Source of the DNA: Brachionus manjavacas
Taxonomy: Eukaryota > Rotifera > Eurotatoria > Ploima > Brachionidae
Assembly (NCBI GenBank): GCA_019054805.1
Contig: JAHQIY010000011.1
Location: forward strand, 2,547,001 to 2,611,000
Direction of reading: 5' to 3'
DNA: 64,000 nucleotides
Part shown: in pieces, positions 21,861 to 34,694 of the stretch
Layout of the letters: each line of letters opens with the position of its first letter
How positions within the stretch are numbered: the first letter of the stretch is position 1
Notes under the pieces: generated by a model
Told to the model about the DNA's origin: nothing
The model's database searches: none
Seen by the model: the letters and a program-made list of their open reading frames with translations, nothing else
Made by a program: the position numbers and the translations under genes

Positions 21861-24032
21861 AACACACTTTAACTTTTTTTTTAAATTTCACGATATCTTT
21901 TAATAAAATTAAAAATTTTTTTACAAACATCTTATTTTTTACATAAAGAAAATAAAAATTTGTGAAATAAAATGAAAGCTTGTGAAAAATTATGAACGTG
22001 TGAAAACTGTGTGAATTGCCATGAGTGTATGTTTTTTAATTATGTCTTACAGTTTCAAACTTTTCCAAAGTTGGAATTTATTAAATTTTTAAATTACCCA
22101 AAATTATGATTTTGCAAAGTTCTTAACCCAAAATTTTAACTTTCGTAAAAAATCTTTAATTAGTAAACCTAATTAAATATAAACCTTTTGATCAAAAATA
22201 ATATTTTGTTATTATGAATTTATTTATTAATGACAAAAAAAAATTATACTAAAACACCTTGAGAGTATCGATGACTTAAAATTAAAAAACTAAAACATAC
22301 TATAATTTTTAAGTCGCTATATTTTCCTAGATGATTTTAGCATTTGTCAAAACTTTTTAAAATCAAATAAAAATTTAACTTGCTAATTTTTAATTTCTGA
22401 TTTATCAATTATTTTAAATAAAATTTTTTTTTTACAAATAAAATTTTTAGATTTCTTAGTCTATTTAAATAAACTGATTAGTACCAAAAATTCTGATTCT
22501 GTTTTATTCTCATGATTCATTACATTTCAAGCTATGAGCTTTTTTCCTTCTTATGAATTTTAAATTGATTTAAGATTTTTTGCTAGTTCAATTAAGAAAT
22601 AATACCTAACGATACATTACAAATTTATTTTTAAATTTTAATTGAATTAAATTTTTTGAACTGTTTTTTCTTTTGTTTTTTTTTTAACAAATACTGATAG
22701 ATGAATTTTTTATTATTTAAATTTATAACAAAGAATGATTTGAAATGAAAAACCTTTTTCAACCTTTCATTCACCAATCTCTAATAAAGTAGAAGATAGA
22801 TCTTTGTTTAGTTTATGGTCAAGTCAAGTAAGATTTTTAACACCTAAAATTTTTAAATTCCAAGATTAAGAGTTTTATAATAACTTTAATAATTTAGCTA
22901 ACTAGTGAAAATAATATTAGTGAAAATATGCAGTACTATTCAAGATTTTGGCATTTTTTTGAAATTTTTTTTTAAAACTTGAATATCAATTCTTTTTTGA
23001 TTAACTTTACCAAAAAAGAAAAAATTTTGAAATTATTCAAAAAATAAATGAAAAAATGTAAAAATTCTAGTTTTAGCCAAATTTTACCTGTTAAAATTAT
23101 ACTTTTTTGATTAATGTCATTTACTTTATGTTATTTATCGTTAATTTACGTAATTTTACGAAATTTACCTTAAAAATGCATTTTTTTAATCTAAAATAAC
23201 GTAAATTCACGTAAATTAACGCCAAATTCTCGTAGTTAAATTCTCGTTGATTATTTTATCTTTCTATTTTTTCCTTTTTTTTAAATCTGAAGCAGCTTTA
23301 GCTGGGCTCTAGCTCGACAGATAAACAAAAAAAATAAAATATTGAAAAAATTGTGTTCCTGATGTGACACTCCTTAAAAATTAAATTTTACAAAAAACAT
23401 TTTTTATTAAAAATCGATGAAACTTCATTTATTAAATGAAAAACAAGATAGTTCAGTTTTGTTTAAAATTTTTACAGAGCCTTTGTAGCAAAAATTCAAA
23501 TCTGTCAAAATTATTTAACAAAAAACCATACCACGATAGCAAACATTGTTGTCTATTGAAAAAAAATTCTGAATGCCTCTACTAAGGTGGTCATGGCTGC
23601 CAACAAAGGCCCCTTAAAAGATTTAAAAAAAAAGGTTTTAAGTGACTCCCCTTAAACCCCTATATAATGATCTACTAGGAGCCATAGTTCATGAAAAAAG
23701 TTGTAGGAATTAAATTGAAAAAGAATTGAATTTATAAAAATTTGTCGATCCACTATTCTTCATTTATTTTTTTTTAATTCACAATGATGACGAAATAAAT
23801 TTTTGTTTGTTTCATCTAAAAAAATGATATAAAGAATTTTCATCATTTTGAGATAAATTTTTTTAATTTTTTCAAATTTTCTTATATAAAAGTTTGATTC
23901 AATGGAAAATGTTTTTTTCAGCCGAAATTTTCCTAATTATTCTTTATTTAAATTAAATTTGAAAAAACATTGAATTTGTTCAAAATATCAAAAGATTTAA
24001 TAAATATGGATCTTGTGCTAAATGACATTTAG
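21861..24032. other. AT-rich gap with TTACG-type motif patch
   Basis: No gene found. Around 23140-23240 there are closely spaced motifs such as TTTACGTAATTTTACG and ACGTAAATTCACGTAAA, resembling the dispersed family at 46670-46935. The part near 24032 holds the thioredoxin 3' untranslated region. Confidence 0.4.
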
Positions 24033-24449
24033 TTACAAAATCGTACACCTCTTTAAAAATCCGAATTTTGAAGAATTCGAAAATCTTCTTGGTAAGTTTT
24101 GACCTTGATTTGCTGTATTGCCGCTTATAGACGAATGACTCTGTATTATCATGTTTAATTTATTTTTATTAGCTCCCTCAAGGATTTCTCCGCTTTTAGC
24201 TCCATTTTTGTATACAACAAACGTAGGCATCGATCGCACCCCGGCCTTTCCAGCTACGTCAGACAAATTGTCCACGTCGACTTTCAAGAATTGTACATCT
24301 GTGTAAATTTTGGCCAAGTCTTCAAAGTAGGGCTTGATTGCTCGACAGGGTGGGCACCATGATGCCGTGAAGTCAACTATGGTTGTGGCATAATTGCCAG
24401 CACTAATCAATCGGTTGAACTCGTCCTCGCTTTTAACTTCGACAGCCAT
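24033..24449 (-). CDS. Thioredoxin with C-terminal basic tail and CaaX box
   Basis: A classic thioredoxin fold occupies residues about 1-108: FTASWCPPCRAIKPYF carries the WCPPC active site, then VDVDNLSDVAGKAGVRSMPT supplies the cis-Pro loop, then FVVYKNG. It reduces protein disulfides using thioredoxin reductase. The Met at 24449 (MAVEVKSEDEF) is preferred over one ten codons upstream because it sits where animal thioredoxins start and has an A-rich Kozak-like context. Unlike standard 105-residue thioredoxins it has a tail of about 30 residues ending LPRRFSNSSKFGFLKRCTIL. The last four residues, CTIL, fit a CaaX prenylation box with Leu favouring geranylgeranylation, and the basic residues before it resemble small-GTPase membrane anchors. 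No intron is seen. Confidence 0.88.
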   Translation of the reverse strand: MAVEVKSEDEFNRLISAGNYATTIVDFTASWCPPCRAIKPYFEDLAKIYTDVQFLKVDVDNLSDVAGKAGVRSMPTFVVYKNGAKSGEILEGANKNKLNMIIQSHSSISGNTANQGQNLPRRFSNSSKFGFLKRCTIL

Positions 24450-26190
24450 TTTAATATCTAAATTTATGAAATTTAACAAACCTGGTTGATTTTAAAAGGT
24501 AAAATTTTTGAAGATAAATTTTTGGTTGATTTGTCTATGAAAAAATCTGAAAGAAAATTTTTGAAATTTTTTAATGACTTTTAGTTTGCATGATTTTTGA
24601 GCTAGATGATAAGAATTGAATTCCTAAGGGTTGTTTTAAAAATTCATAATAATATTGTTCAATTTTATTCATCAATTTAATTGTTAAATATACACAGCGC
24701 TATTAATCCAAGTAAATAATAGTGAGATGAATTTCCTTCAGTTTTTTTTGCTTTCCGATAGTTAATTATAGGCTTCTTGTCAACAAAAACTGAATTGATT
24801 GATTAGATTCAAATATATGTTCTTTTTTAAATTTTATTTGATAAAATATTCATTAAATACTCTCATGAGATGCATAATTTATAGACTGTGGTAAATAATT
24901 AAATTTAAAAGTTTTACAAAACCACTCTCCGTAATTGTTTCAGGCATTTTGAATGAAGCTTAAAAATACGAAAATACTTTTAGTTTGTTTTTAGAAGCTG
25001 TTGGTTTAGTAATCTATTCCTGTTTGATAATAAAACCAAATTGCCGTAAATAAAAATTTCGATTTTTTTCCTTCAAAAAAAATAAACTCCATCATTTTTT
25101 AGAGCCAAAAGAGAAAAATTAAAGAAAGTTTATTTAGATTGACCTTCAGAAAAAATCTCGACCTAAAAATTAAATCAAAATTAAATTAAAAAAATCTTCT
25201 TTTTTAGCTCAAAAATGCTGATTAAATTAATTTTTCGATATCATAGAAAATTTGAATGACTCTTTTATGTTTTTACATTATTCTTTTGAACACCCACATT
25301 GAAATCGAAAAGTATTCCAGTATTGATAATTTTAAACTTAAATTTTTTTTTAATCCAAACTTTATTTCATACCAATTTTTAATTTTCATTTAAAATAAAA
25401 AACTTCACTTACGTTAACTTATGAATAGCTCAAATTATGATTTATTCTACACGGCCTGAATTTCATCAAAAGCATGTAATACATTTTTTTCCAGAATTGT
25501 ACTAAAATGCTGGTTTTAATCTAAAAATTTAAAATTTTACATTTCCTCAAAAAAATTTATTCTCTATCTTTAATTAAAAATTAAACAAAAAGTTCAAATT
25601 TAGAAATTTTTTTTATTTAAAAAAAATAAAAAGCTAAACCGGAAATATGAAAATTCACTTTTATTCATTTGATTTTATACAATGGTTTCTATTTGATTTA
25701 AGTCATTTATAAAAAAAATTCAGTTTTGAATTAGCTCTAAGAAATTCAATTGGGATTATAAAAAAAATCCATTTCTTAAATTTTTTAAAAAATTGAAGAA
25801 AAAAAAAAATTCAAATTCATCGAAGTTCAATCATTCAAGTTTTTTTTCCCAAGAAATGGTGTTTTTACAGACATTTAATTTAATTATTTAAATTTTTTTT
25901 ATATCAATTTTTCATAAGAATATTTAATTTTAAAAAAATTTAAAGAACCCTTCTTTTTAATAATTCGAAAAAATTATCTACTTTGTAAAGGCAAATATTG
26001 GACTAAAAATTTATCTATTCAGGAAAATATTTTTTTAAAATAATTATTTAGATATTTTATTTTAATAAATTTTATTGTATCAACATAGGTATCTTTTTGA
26101 TTCTAATTTTGTATATCATAATCTAAGTCGGCTTCATATATTAAAATTCTATTTTAAGAAAGTATCTGGTTCTAAAAAAATTCTAAAAAA
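24450..26190. other. AT-rich region between thioredoxin and pantothenate kinase
   Basis: The two genes diverge from this 1.7 kb interval, which should contain both promoters. No motif or repeat could be named. Confidence 0.45.
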
Positions 26191-27449
26191 ATGAACGATT
26201 CTGAGCAACCAGATTTTCCTTGGTTCGGCATGGACATCGGCGGAACATTGGTAAAATTGGTTTATTTTGAACCAATTGATCTGACAGAAGAGGAAAAACT
26301 GAAACAAGGCGACACATTGCGCACTATTCAGCGATATCTAGTCAGCAATGAGGCTTATGGAGAGACCGGGGTCCGAGACGTTGATTTGGAGATCAAGTCT
26401 ATAAAACTGGGCGATCGTCTTGGAAATCTTCACTTCATTAGGTTTCCAACCAGCAGTATGTATAAATTTATTGATCTGTGTGTTAAGAAAAATCTTCATT
26501 TATTAACATTTAAAATATACGCTACCGGTGGCGGTGCGTTCAAATTTGAGGCAGTCATAACTAGAACTCTGAATGTAAAGTGGATAAAATGTGATGAATT
26601 AGAAATGCTAGTCCAAGGAATCGAATTCGTGGCAAGTTTAAACTTGGATGAAGAGTGCTTTTTTTTTAAAATTTGGACCACTAATTCAAATTTTTCAAAT
26701 TCTTTTTGCATGTCCCAGATAACAAATTTTCCTTTGCTCAAGTCAAATTTCGACTTAAAAAGTAAAACATTTTCGGACACATATCCATTCATTTTGGTCA
26801 ATATTGGAAGTGGGGTGAGCATTTTGTTGGTAAATTCAGAGAAAGGCTTTAAAAGAGTGTCCGGAACAAGCATTGGTGGAGGAACATTTTTAGGTCTGTG
26901 TTGTTTGCTGACCGGGTGCAAAACCTACGAAGAGGCAATTGATTTAGCCAACAAAGGAGATAACACCAAAGTGGACAAATTGGTTCAGGACATTTATGGC
27001 GGAGATTATTCAAAATTCAGCTTGACCAGCGATGTAGTCGCGTCTAGTTTTGGTCTGATGCATATTAAAGACAAAAGAGAAGCGGCCACTAAAGAAGACT
27101 TGGCCAAAGCAACACTCCTAGCTGTTCTAAATAATGTTGGTCTATTGGCAAAAGAATCTGCAGTCTCGCATGTAATGCTTTTTTATTAAAAAAAAATATT
27201 TTTGTTATATTTTAAAAAAGAATTGTGAAAAAGTTGTGTTTGTGGGAAATTTTTTAAAAGATAATTCTTTATCCAAAAAGCTATTATCACATGCTTTAAA
27301 TTACTGGTCCAGTGGTAGAATCAAAGCTCTTTTTCTAAGACATGAAGTAATCAAGACTTTAAATTAATTTATTTTATTTTATATTTTTATTTATATAGGG
27401 TTATTTTGGCGCAATAGGATCATTAATTAACTTTGCCTTTTCTCGCTGA
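26191..27449 (+). CDS. PANK: Pantothenate kinase, paralogue 1, 3 exons
   Basis: An animal type II pantothenate kinase, catalysing the first step of coenzyme A synthesis (ATP plus pantothenate to 4'-phosphopantothenate). Residues about 12-25 form the nucleotide loop [72 protein letters not shown] and [20 protein letters not shown] are all typical. Exon 1 is 26191-27171, intron 27172-27220 (49 bp), exon 2 27221-27346 (VVFVGNFLK, LLSHALNYWSSGRIKALFL), intron 27347-27398 (52 bp), exon 3 27399-27449 (GYFGAIGSLINF). Phases are all 0 and total 386 codons with the stop. Without splicing the frame ends early at 27189. Compared with paralogue 2 it lacks the first intron but has an extra last one. Confidence 0.93.
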
Positions 27450-29878
27450 TTGTACAACCTGATTTTCAGCTATTTTTTTATTTTCAAAATTCCTTTGACA
27501 AAAAATATTGTTTCATTCTTAATTTTTTAATTGTGCTTACTGCTCGAACAAATAAAAATCTAACAATAAATTTAAAATAATAATTTATTTAAAACAGCAG
27601 AGTTAACTGAAAAAAATATCTAATTTTTTATCAAACAATTTAATAAAAATAAGAATAAATGCATATTTGTTTGTTAATTAATTTTGAGAAAAATTCTTTT
27701 AACTTTAAACAAAAAAAAAATTCTTTGCATTTTTCATTTTTTTCTACTGAATTTCTCAAGACTTAATCCTTTCATGCTTTTTGTATACAAATTAATTGTC
27801 TACAGGTGTAATTTTTTAAACAATTTTGAAAACTTCGTTATGTAATTATTGTAGATGATTATTAATGAATTTTGGTGACATAACTTTTGAACCAAACTAG
27901 ATTTTTGAAATTTACGGTATTCTACTTGTTTGAATTTTTTCAAGTAAGTATTAGTAGGAGTTGTTCATGATGTGGAGTAGGCAGTCCATTAGCAGTTGGG
28001 CGGATAAATAACTTGAAACAATTGTTTCCCGATATTGCCCGTTACGTCACATAAATCTAAGTAAAGATCAATGAATTTAGTAGCTTATTTCATTTATTAA
28101 AAAATTTTCTTTTTTTAAATTTGCAATACTATTCATTCTTTATTTTAGATACCACGCTAAATAATGCAGTTTCATTAAAATAAAACAAGATTTATTTTTT
28201 TTGAAGAATGTCAGAAACTGGAATTATTCATGCTTAAACATTATCTAATTTACTTTAATTATAGAAATAAAATTTTAAAATTCAAAATAAATATTTTTAA
28301 TAATTCTGAAATTTTTCATAACAAAAATTTAAATGATACTTAGTAATTTTTTCATAATTAAATATAATAATATTTGCAAGTATTTTGTTTTTCAATTTAT
28401 TTAAAAAATTTTCTTAAATTTTTTTTTATTTGATTTTTTCTTTTATTTATGGTTCTGTTCTGGTTTTGATCACTTTAAATTGAATTTTAGGAGTTTTTTT
28501 CTATTTCTTTCGATGCAAATATTACTGTTTAATTGCTCTTAAGAATTAAATGCGTGTTCCTTAGCACACTTTTCTAAAGACACCTCCGAAACCCACACTT
28601 TCTAAATGATAAATTTAAGAAAAAAATGTAACAGCCTCTAGACTTGTTTAACAATTCAATAGTTATCTTAAACTATTATCACAGGTTCTAAATTTCAGAA
28701 TTTTTAAGTTTTTGTTCAGGCAAACCTTTAACTAGCTTGGAATCACAAACCAAGCGTGGAATTACAGACATGCTTGGTTTGTGATTCACATCTATAAATG
28801 AACACATCAATAAATGGATACAAGCATATCCAAAACAAGATACTTAACTTTTTTCACTGCGTACTAAGGATCTGTCAGACACGTTATCAGCTCTTGCTTG
28901 AAAGCCTCTTTGCCTCGGCCCCTGCATCTTCACCGCCCCTACTCATTTTCTCATCCGGAATTTTTTTGAAAATAATTTCTTTAGATTCAAAATATATGTT
29001 GAAAATAAATATACTATATTTATTTGCCAAAAGCTTTTATTGAAAATGAAAATTTGAAATATCTTTGATCAAAAGATGACGAAATTGCTTGATGATAGAT
29101 GTTCTATTGAATGGTAAATTTCGAAGACTCATTAATTCCATGAAATTTTCAGCACAACAGAAACATGAAAATAATAAATAATCAAATTAAAAATCAGTTA
29201 ATTTTTTTTTAAATTTGCTTAAAAGAATCATTAAAAATAATTTTAAAAAAGAGACTTTAAACCAAAATGTTTTCTTTTAAGTTCAAAAACTGTAACAAAC
29301 TATTATGACTAGATTTTAACACTATTTTACGATTTTTCCTAATGAAAGTAGTTTTCAAAGATCTATATGCCCATCTTTAGAATATGCCATCAAAAATGTC
29401 GAACTTCCCAGTCAACTTAAAAGTAACGAAAATAAATAATCTTAAAGGAGTCATTACAAAATCATCAAAAAACTATACATTTTTTAATAAACTATAAAAG
29501 TTTTTTAAAATATTCTCTTTAAATAATCATTACTTTTTAATAATTCAATATTTTCTGTTATTATTTTTTTAACAATAAAGATCAAGTATTTAGATTCGAA
29601 GATATTTCTATAATCAAAGATCAAAGATCTATAAAATTTCTTTTTAAATTTTTTTTATTTTTAAGGAAATAAAGAGTTAATTTTGAAAGTAGGTTTTTAA
29701 TTTTTTTCTTGAAATATCTAGTAAATTGTAATTTTAATTTTGAAAATTTCAAAGTATTTTTTGCAAATTCGTTTTCAACAAATATACGTTTGATTTATAC
29801 TTATTTTTGAATTATGATACAAAATATTTCATATAAAATCTATCTTTTAGACACCAAATAAATAATTCAGAATAAAAA
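27450..29878. other. Gap with a 16 bp perfect hairpin
   Basis: No gene was supported. A stretch richer in G/C near 28860-28960 gives only short frames. Arms 28740-28755 and 28772-28787 (GAATCACAAACCAAGC and its complement) form a perfect 16 bp stem with a 16-base loop. The part nearest 29878 is the capping-enzyme promoter. Confidence 0.5.
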
Positions 29879-32800
29879 ATGTCTAAAAGACCATTTGAAC
29901 CACTTAAACTTCCCAACAGATGGCTTTATTGCCCAAGAAAATCCGAAACCCTAATCGGTTTGATTAGAAAACGTGATCAAAATATTCCAAATTAACTAGT
30001 TAATTTTAGCCGATAAATTTGTTGCTTTCAAAGTGCCGCTGGCCAACAAGTTTAACCCTAATGTTCCACCTGAGTGCCGCTTCAACATGCAAATGCTCAT
30101 TGATTCGGTCAAAAAAAATTTTCATGTAACTTATATAAAATTTCCAAATTAATTAAGGTTTTTTTTTAAATAAAAAAATTAGAAAAAAATCGGACTGATA
30201 ATAGACTTGACAAATACAAATCGTTTCTATGATGCTGATAAAGAAGTAAAAGAGCAAGGAATACGCTATGTTAAAATTCAATGCAAGGGCCATGGCGAAA
30301 CTCCGACTAGAGACAACACAGATCTGTTCTTGAACATAGTTGAATCTTTCATGACCAAAAATCCGCTTGATCTAATCGGAGTTCACTGTACCCACGGTTT
30401 TAATAGAACCGGCTTTCTGATCTGTTCATATTTGGTAGAAAAACTAGATTTCAGTGTGGACATGGCTGTGTCTCTGTTCGCACAGGCACGTCCTCCAGGA
30501 ATTTATAAACAAGACTATTTGAACGAGCTCTTCGCTCACTATGATCCCGAGGCCCAAGTGCCTCATGCACCGGCTCTTCCAAATTGGGAGACTGAAGAAG
30601 AAAAGCCTGCTGTTGTTGAAAAAGAATCGAGTCTTTCCGATGATGATGATTTTGACTTTGATTATCAACCTGTTTCGAACGCTACCAAAAAGCCAAAATT
30701 TTCCCATCCAAAAAAGCCTCGAAAAGAGGAGACAAAATTGAACCCAGTGTTTGCCGATCCTGAGTTGGTAGGCGTCGAGCCATGCAGTGATCCTGATGAA
30801 ATATCTCGTGTGCGAATGGAAACTCAAAACATCTGCAATTGGAATGGCATCGGGTTTCCGGGCTCTCAACCAGTCTCCATGGATCAAAAAAATATTAATT
30901 TTTTGCTGCAAAAAAAATACAGAGTAAGCTGGAAAGCGGATGGAACCAGGCATGTTTTATTTTTTAATAATAACTTTATTTCATAATTCTACTTAAAGGA
31001 ATTCCAAAATGAATTAGGTTTTTAAAAAAATTTCAATTAAATGTTCCTTGTCAATTGCTGTTTCGATTCCATTTTTTTATTCTTTATAAAAAAATTAGCT
31101 TTGAAAGCTGTAAAAGCATAAACACTAGACAAGCATTTTTTGATTTAAGTCTGCAAAATCGTAATTTCTTTATTGTTTTGCATGATGATTAAAATGAAAA
31201 TTTGAATTGTTCAAAAATTTCTCTGAAAATGGATAAATAAGTCTCTGTCAGATCTTTTTTTTATCATTAACTTGGTAATTCAATTTCTTACCAAATAATT
31301 TCATTTCATTTAATCCGACCAAATTGGAATTTTCAATCTTTTGCCATTTTCAGACCAATATTGAAAAAAATTTTGAATGAACAAAAAAATGTCATTTTTA
31401 ATGCTGTTATTTTTGTATTTTCCAATAATTTACCAAAAATAAAGTGATATAGATAAATATTTATAACAAAAATGTCCAAAATAAAAAAATTAACTCCATT
31501 TTGCATAAATTCAAACTAAATTTGATCTTTTGAAGGTTTTGAAAAATTGTAAAAATTTCAATTTTAAAATTTATTATAAAAAAAACTAAAATTTTTCGTT
31601 GTATTTTGGATAATTTGTTTAAAAAAATTTACATAAATATCTACGTTATTAAATTATTAGTATTAATTATATCCTAACATTTTTAAATTTCCTATATTTA
31701 GAAAATCGCCGAGAATCTGCAAAAGCTAAACTATGTTGAAAACATTTACAGAACTAATTTTAGGCTTTTAACAAAAAAAATTTGGGTGATTATTAAAAAC
31801 AATTAAAAATGAAATTTACAAAACAACGCATTAACTAAATCTGTCTTAAAATTTAAAAAAATTTAATCAACACGTAAAAAATATTTTTTCCTTTTCTAAA
31901 TGTGTTCTTAAATTTGAATAGATACTCATTTTTATTTCGTGATCATAATTATTTTTGAATGAAACATTTAGATCAAGAAGATGGGAAAAAAAATACCTAG
32001 AAACTTTCAAGAGACAGTGATTAAACTGTTACATTGTTTTAAAGCTCAAAATTCATTTTAAATAAAAAATTAGAATATATTAAAATATTTGATTTATATT
32101 TTTTTTACTTAATTTCGATTTATAAAATTAATTTGAGTGATTTTTAATTTCAATAAAATGGGACTGAGCAATTTTGTTTGTTTGGTTTATTATTTACCTG
32201 ACTTGTTTTGAATTTTAAATTTTATGATCAAAAAACACTTAATATCTGCAATTATTTTTTGATTATAAAATTAATCTTAAAATTTGGTTAAGTTCTGTTA
32301 AAATTTTTTTGGTAATGTCTTTGATCAAGAATAATACACTCCTATTAAATAGTACCATTTTTAGCAGACAAGTTTGTTGGTAGAATTTTAATGAAACGCT
32401 GATAAAATAGAGAATCAATTTATTTTATGAGTGAATTACATTTTTGATTTTTTTTATTCTCTCCCTTCAATTTTTTCTTAAAATTTTCAAATTAATATTT
32501 TAAAAAGCTGAGTATTAAAATTTATTCTATTTTATTTATCATCAGAAATTAAATTTCCGCTTGTTTCAAATGAAAAATATTTGTTTGCATTTAAAATTTT
32601 TATTAATTAGAAAAATTAAAGATATTTAATGTACATCAATGGAAGAGGCCGAATTTACATGCTCGATAGGGACAATTCAGTCTTTTGTGTGCGCAACTTG
32701 TCTTTTCCGGATCGCAGCGATCTCGACAGACATTTAACCAGTACACTTGTTGACGGAGTAATTACAAATCTGTACAAAAATAAAATTCTTACTTAGGATT

Positions 32801-33647
32801 ATAAATAATTAGGAATTTGTGGTGGACAAAGATCCGAAAAGTGGGGCCAACATACCTAGATTTCTTATTTATGACGTGGTCAAGTTCGAAGACGACCAAA
32901 TAAATCAATCAAATTTTGATGTTCGAATGCAGTGCATAGACCGTGAAATAGTAGGGCCAAGACATGAGGCGTTGCGAGTGGGTAAGATAAACCGAGCAAT
33001 GGAGCCATTCAGTGTTAGAAAAAAAGACTTTTTTCCCATAATGCATACAGTTAAGCTTTTGAGCCCAGAATTTGAAAAGCAACTGACTCACGGAATTGAT
33101 GGTCTCATCTACCAACCGGTCGATGATCCGTACAAATGTGGTCGTTGTGACTCGATCCTCAAGTGGAAGCCACCTTCCATGAATTCAGTTGATTTCAGAC
33201 TCGAAATAGTCGATCACCAAGAGATTGGGTATTTGCGGAGATTTCTTTTTTAATTTTTTTTACCTTTTTAAAAATCTTTTTTTAGAGGCTTACCGGAAAA
33301 AAAAGGTTTATTGTTCGTAAATGGTTATGACAAGCCGTTTTCGGTTATTCGCGTCACCAAAGCTATAAAGGACTTAAATGGTAAGATAATAGAATGCAGA
33401 TGGTTTAACAATCAGTGGGATTTTATGAGAGAAAGAGTGGATAAATCTTACCCCAATCATTATAACACAGCTTTGGGTAAAATTGATGATCAATAGTTTT
33501 TTTTGTTTAAATTTTATTCTACTAGCTGTTTGTGAGAGCATAAAATTTCCGGTCACGCAGGAATTGTTGATAGACAGGATCCGTCAGGCTGAAAGAAATA
33601 AAATGGCTCAACCTCAAGCGTTCCAGAACTATTCAAACGTTTATTAA
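29879..33647 (+). CDS. RNGTT: Bifunctional mRNA capping enzyme, 7 exons
   Basis: An RNA 5'-triphosphatase joined to a guanylyltransferase, acting co-transcriptionally in the nucleus. The phosphatase loop HCTHGFNRTGF (near 30384) carries the catalytic Cys and Arg. The guanylyltransferase has motif I KADGTR (Lys forms the GMP adduct), IYMLDRDNSV, DGLIYQP, LKWKPPSMNSVDF and a C-terminal FMRERVDKSYPNHYNTA. Exons: 29879-29957, 30010-30125, 30183-30949, 32622-32757, 32813-33228, 33286-33476, 33526-33647. They total 609 codons with the stop, close to the 597 residues of the human enzyme. Five introns are 49-57 bp. Intron 3 is 1672 bp and begins GC rather than GT: splitting AG|GCATGT...AAAG|A restores GTRYLMYINGRG, matching the family. 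An acidic, Lys-rich linker separates the domains. Confidence 0.93.
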
Positions 33648-34082
33648 AACTGATCTCTGGATTTATATAAATATTCAACACAATTCTTGTAAAATTTTGA
33701 TCAATAAATTCTTTTTGCATTCTTTTATTTAGCCTTTAGATTGGATTTATATTTAAAATAAAAAAGAAAATTTTCATGACGTTCTTTTTACTACATTAAT
33801 GGGGAAAAATTTAATTTTTAATTCGAAAAGTTTATTTTTAAAGGAACTTTTGAATTTTTAAAAAATTTTTTCCATCTGGTAAATTTAATTTATATCGATC
33901 CTTTAAGATGTTGCCGTATTAAAAATATTTACCTGCTATTAAAGTAGATTTTTAAAATTTTAAATTTTTCAGAAAATTTAAAAATATAAGGATACAAATT
34001 ATTAAAAAATGAGTTGTCAAAGCTTTTTTTCCATTCTTCTCTAAGATAGAAAGCTTTAAATATGGTGAATTCTTCCAAAAAG
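33648..34082. other. 3' flank of the capping-enzyme gene
   Basis: AATAAA near 33702 is a likely polyadenylation signal. The rest is A/T-rich without coding signal. Confidence 0.5.
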
Positions 34083-34340
34083 ATGGATTTTTTATTATTT
34101 AATTCAATTTTTTTCAAACAAATTATGAAAATTATAATTCAAACATTATTTACAAAATAAAAAGCTGGGCTTGTAAAATTTATTTCAATAGGATCCACAT
34201 TCAAAGAAGCTTGGGAAAAGGCAGCCAACAGCTTAAAAGCAAAAAAAGCTAGAAAATAAAATTTATTTTGTAAATAATGTTTGAATTATAATTTTCATAA
34301 TTTGTTTAAAAAAAATTGAATTAAATAATAAAAAATCCAT
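34083..34340. repeat. 79 bp near-perfect inverted repeat around an orphan exon-like piece
   Basis: Arms 34083-34161 and 34262-34340 are reverse complements with one mismatch seen. The 100 bp centre holds TTTATTTCAATAG, an acceptor-like site, then a short frame ending at 34259. Confidence 0.85.
34192..34259 (+). pseudogene. Orphan terminal-exon-like fragment
   Basis: After an acceptor-like AATAG the frame reads STFKEAWEKAANSLKAKKAR plus Lys and a stop, a basic helical tail with coding-like composition. No upstream exon was found, and the piece sits between two inverted 79 bp arms. It may be a captured last exon. Parent gene unknown. Confidence 0.35.
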
Positions 34341-34359
34341 TTTTTTTTTGTTTAATTTT

Positions 34360-34694
34360 TACCATTATTTACCTTTTTTTTACAAAAATTTACCGAAATT
34401 TAAGTCAATTTTTTTCACAAAATTCAATCCAATTTTTTTTTTTCCTTTTTCAAAAATTCAAAAAAAAAATTTTTTTTCATGAAAATCGGTTTTTTTAAGA
34501 GAAATTTTGGAAATTTTTTTTCTCACTGAATTTTACAATAATTATCGGTATTTTACGATAATTATCGTTATTTTACGAAAAATACCCTTTTTTAGATTAC
34601 CATATTTTACGGTAAATAAGGTAAAATATCGTGAATACCATAATTTACGTCAAATATGGTGAATTCAAGGTATCGTAGCAGCACTGTAAATTTT
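34360..34694. repeat. AT-rich repeat with TTACG motifs, hAT-like end
   Basis: Contains repeated ATTTTACGATAATTATCG, ATTTTACGGTAAAT and similar strings and ends GTAGCAGCACTG. The end resembles a hAT-type terminal repeat (CAGTGCTGC in reverse). Related motif patches occur at 23140, 36650, 42800, 46680, 47280 and 48700. Confidence 0.4.

Noticed and set aside
26496-26921. Minus-strand open frame of 141 residues
   Set aside because: It is a shadow of the pantothenate kinase exon; the plus-strand frame carries all conserved motifs.
28798-29043. Plus-strand 81-residue frame with a G/C-richer core
   Set aside because: No homology recognised, no exon signals, and the second half is low complexity.
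30444-30953. Minus-strand open frame of 169 residues
   Set aside because: It is antisense to exon 3 of the capping enzyme and has no family similarity.
30950-30986. Capping-enzyme frame running on to a stop at 30986 as the true protein end
   Set aside because: The rest of the guanylyltransferase domain is found in phase downstream, so this is intron read-through.
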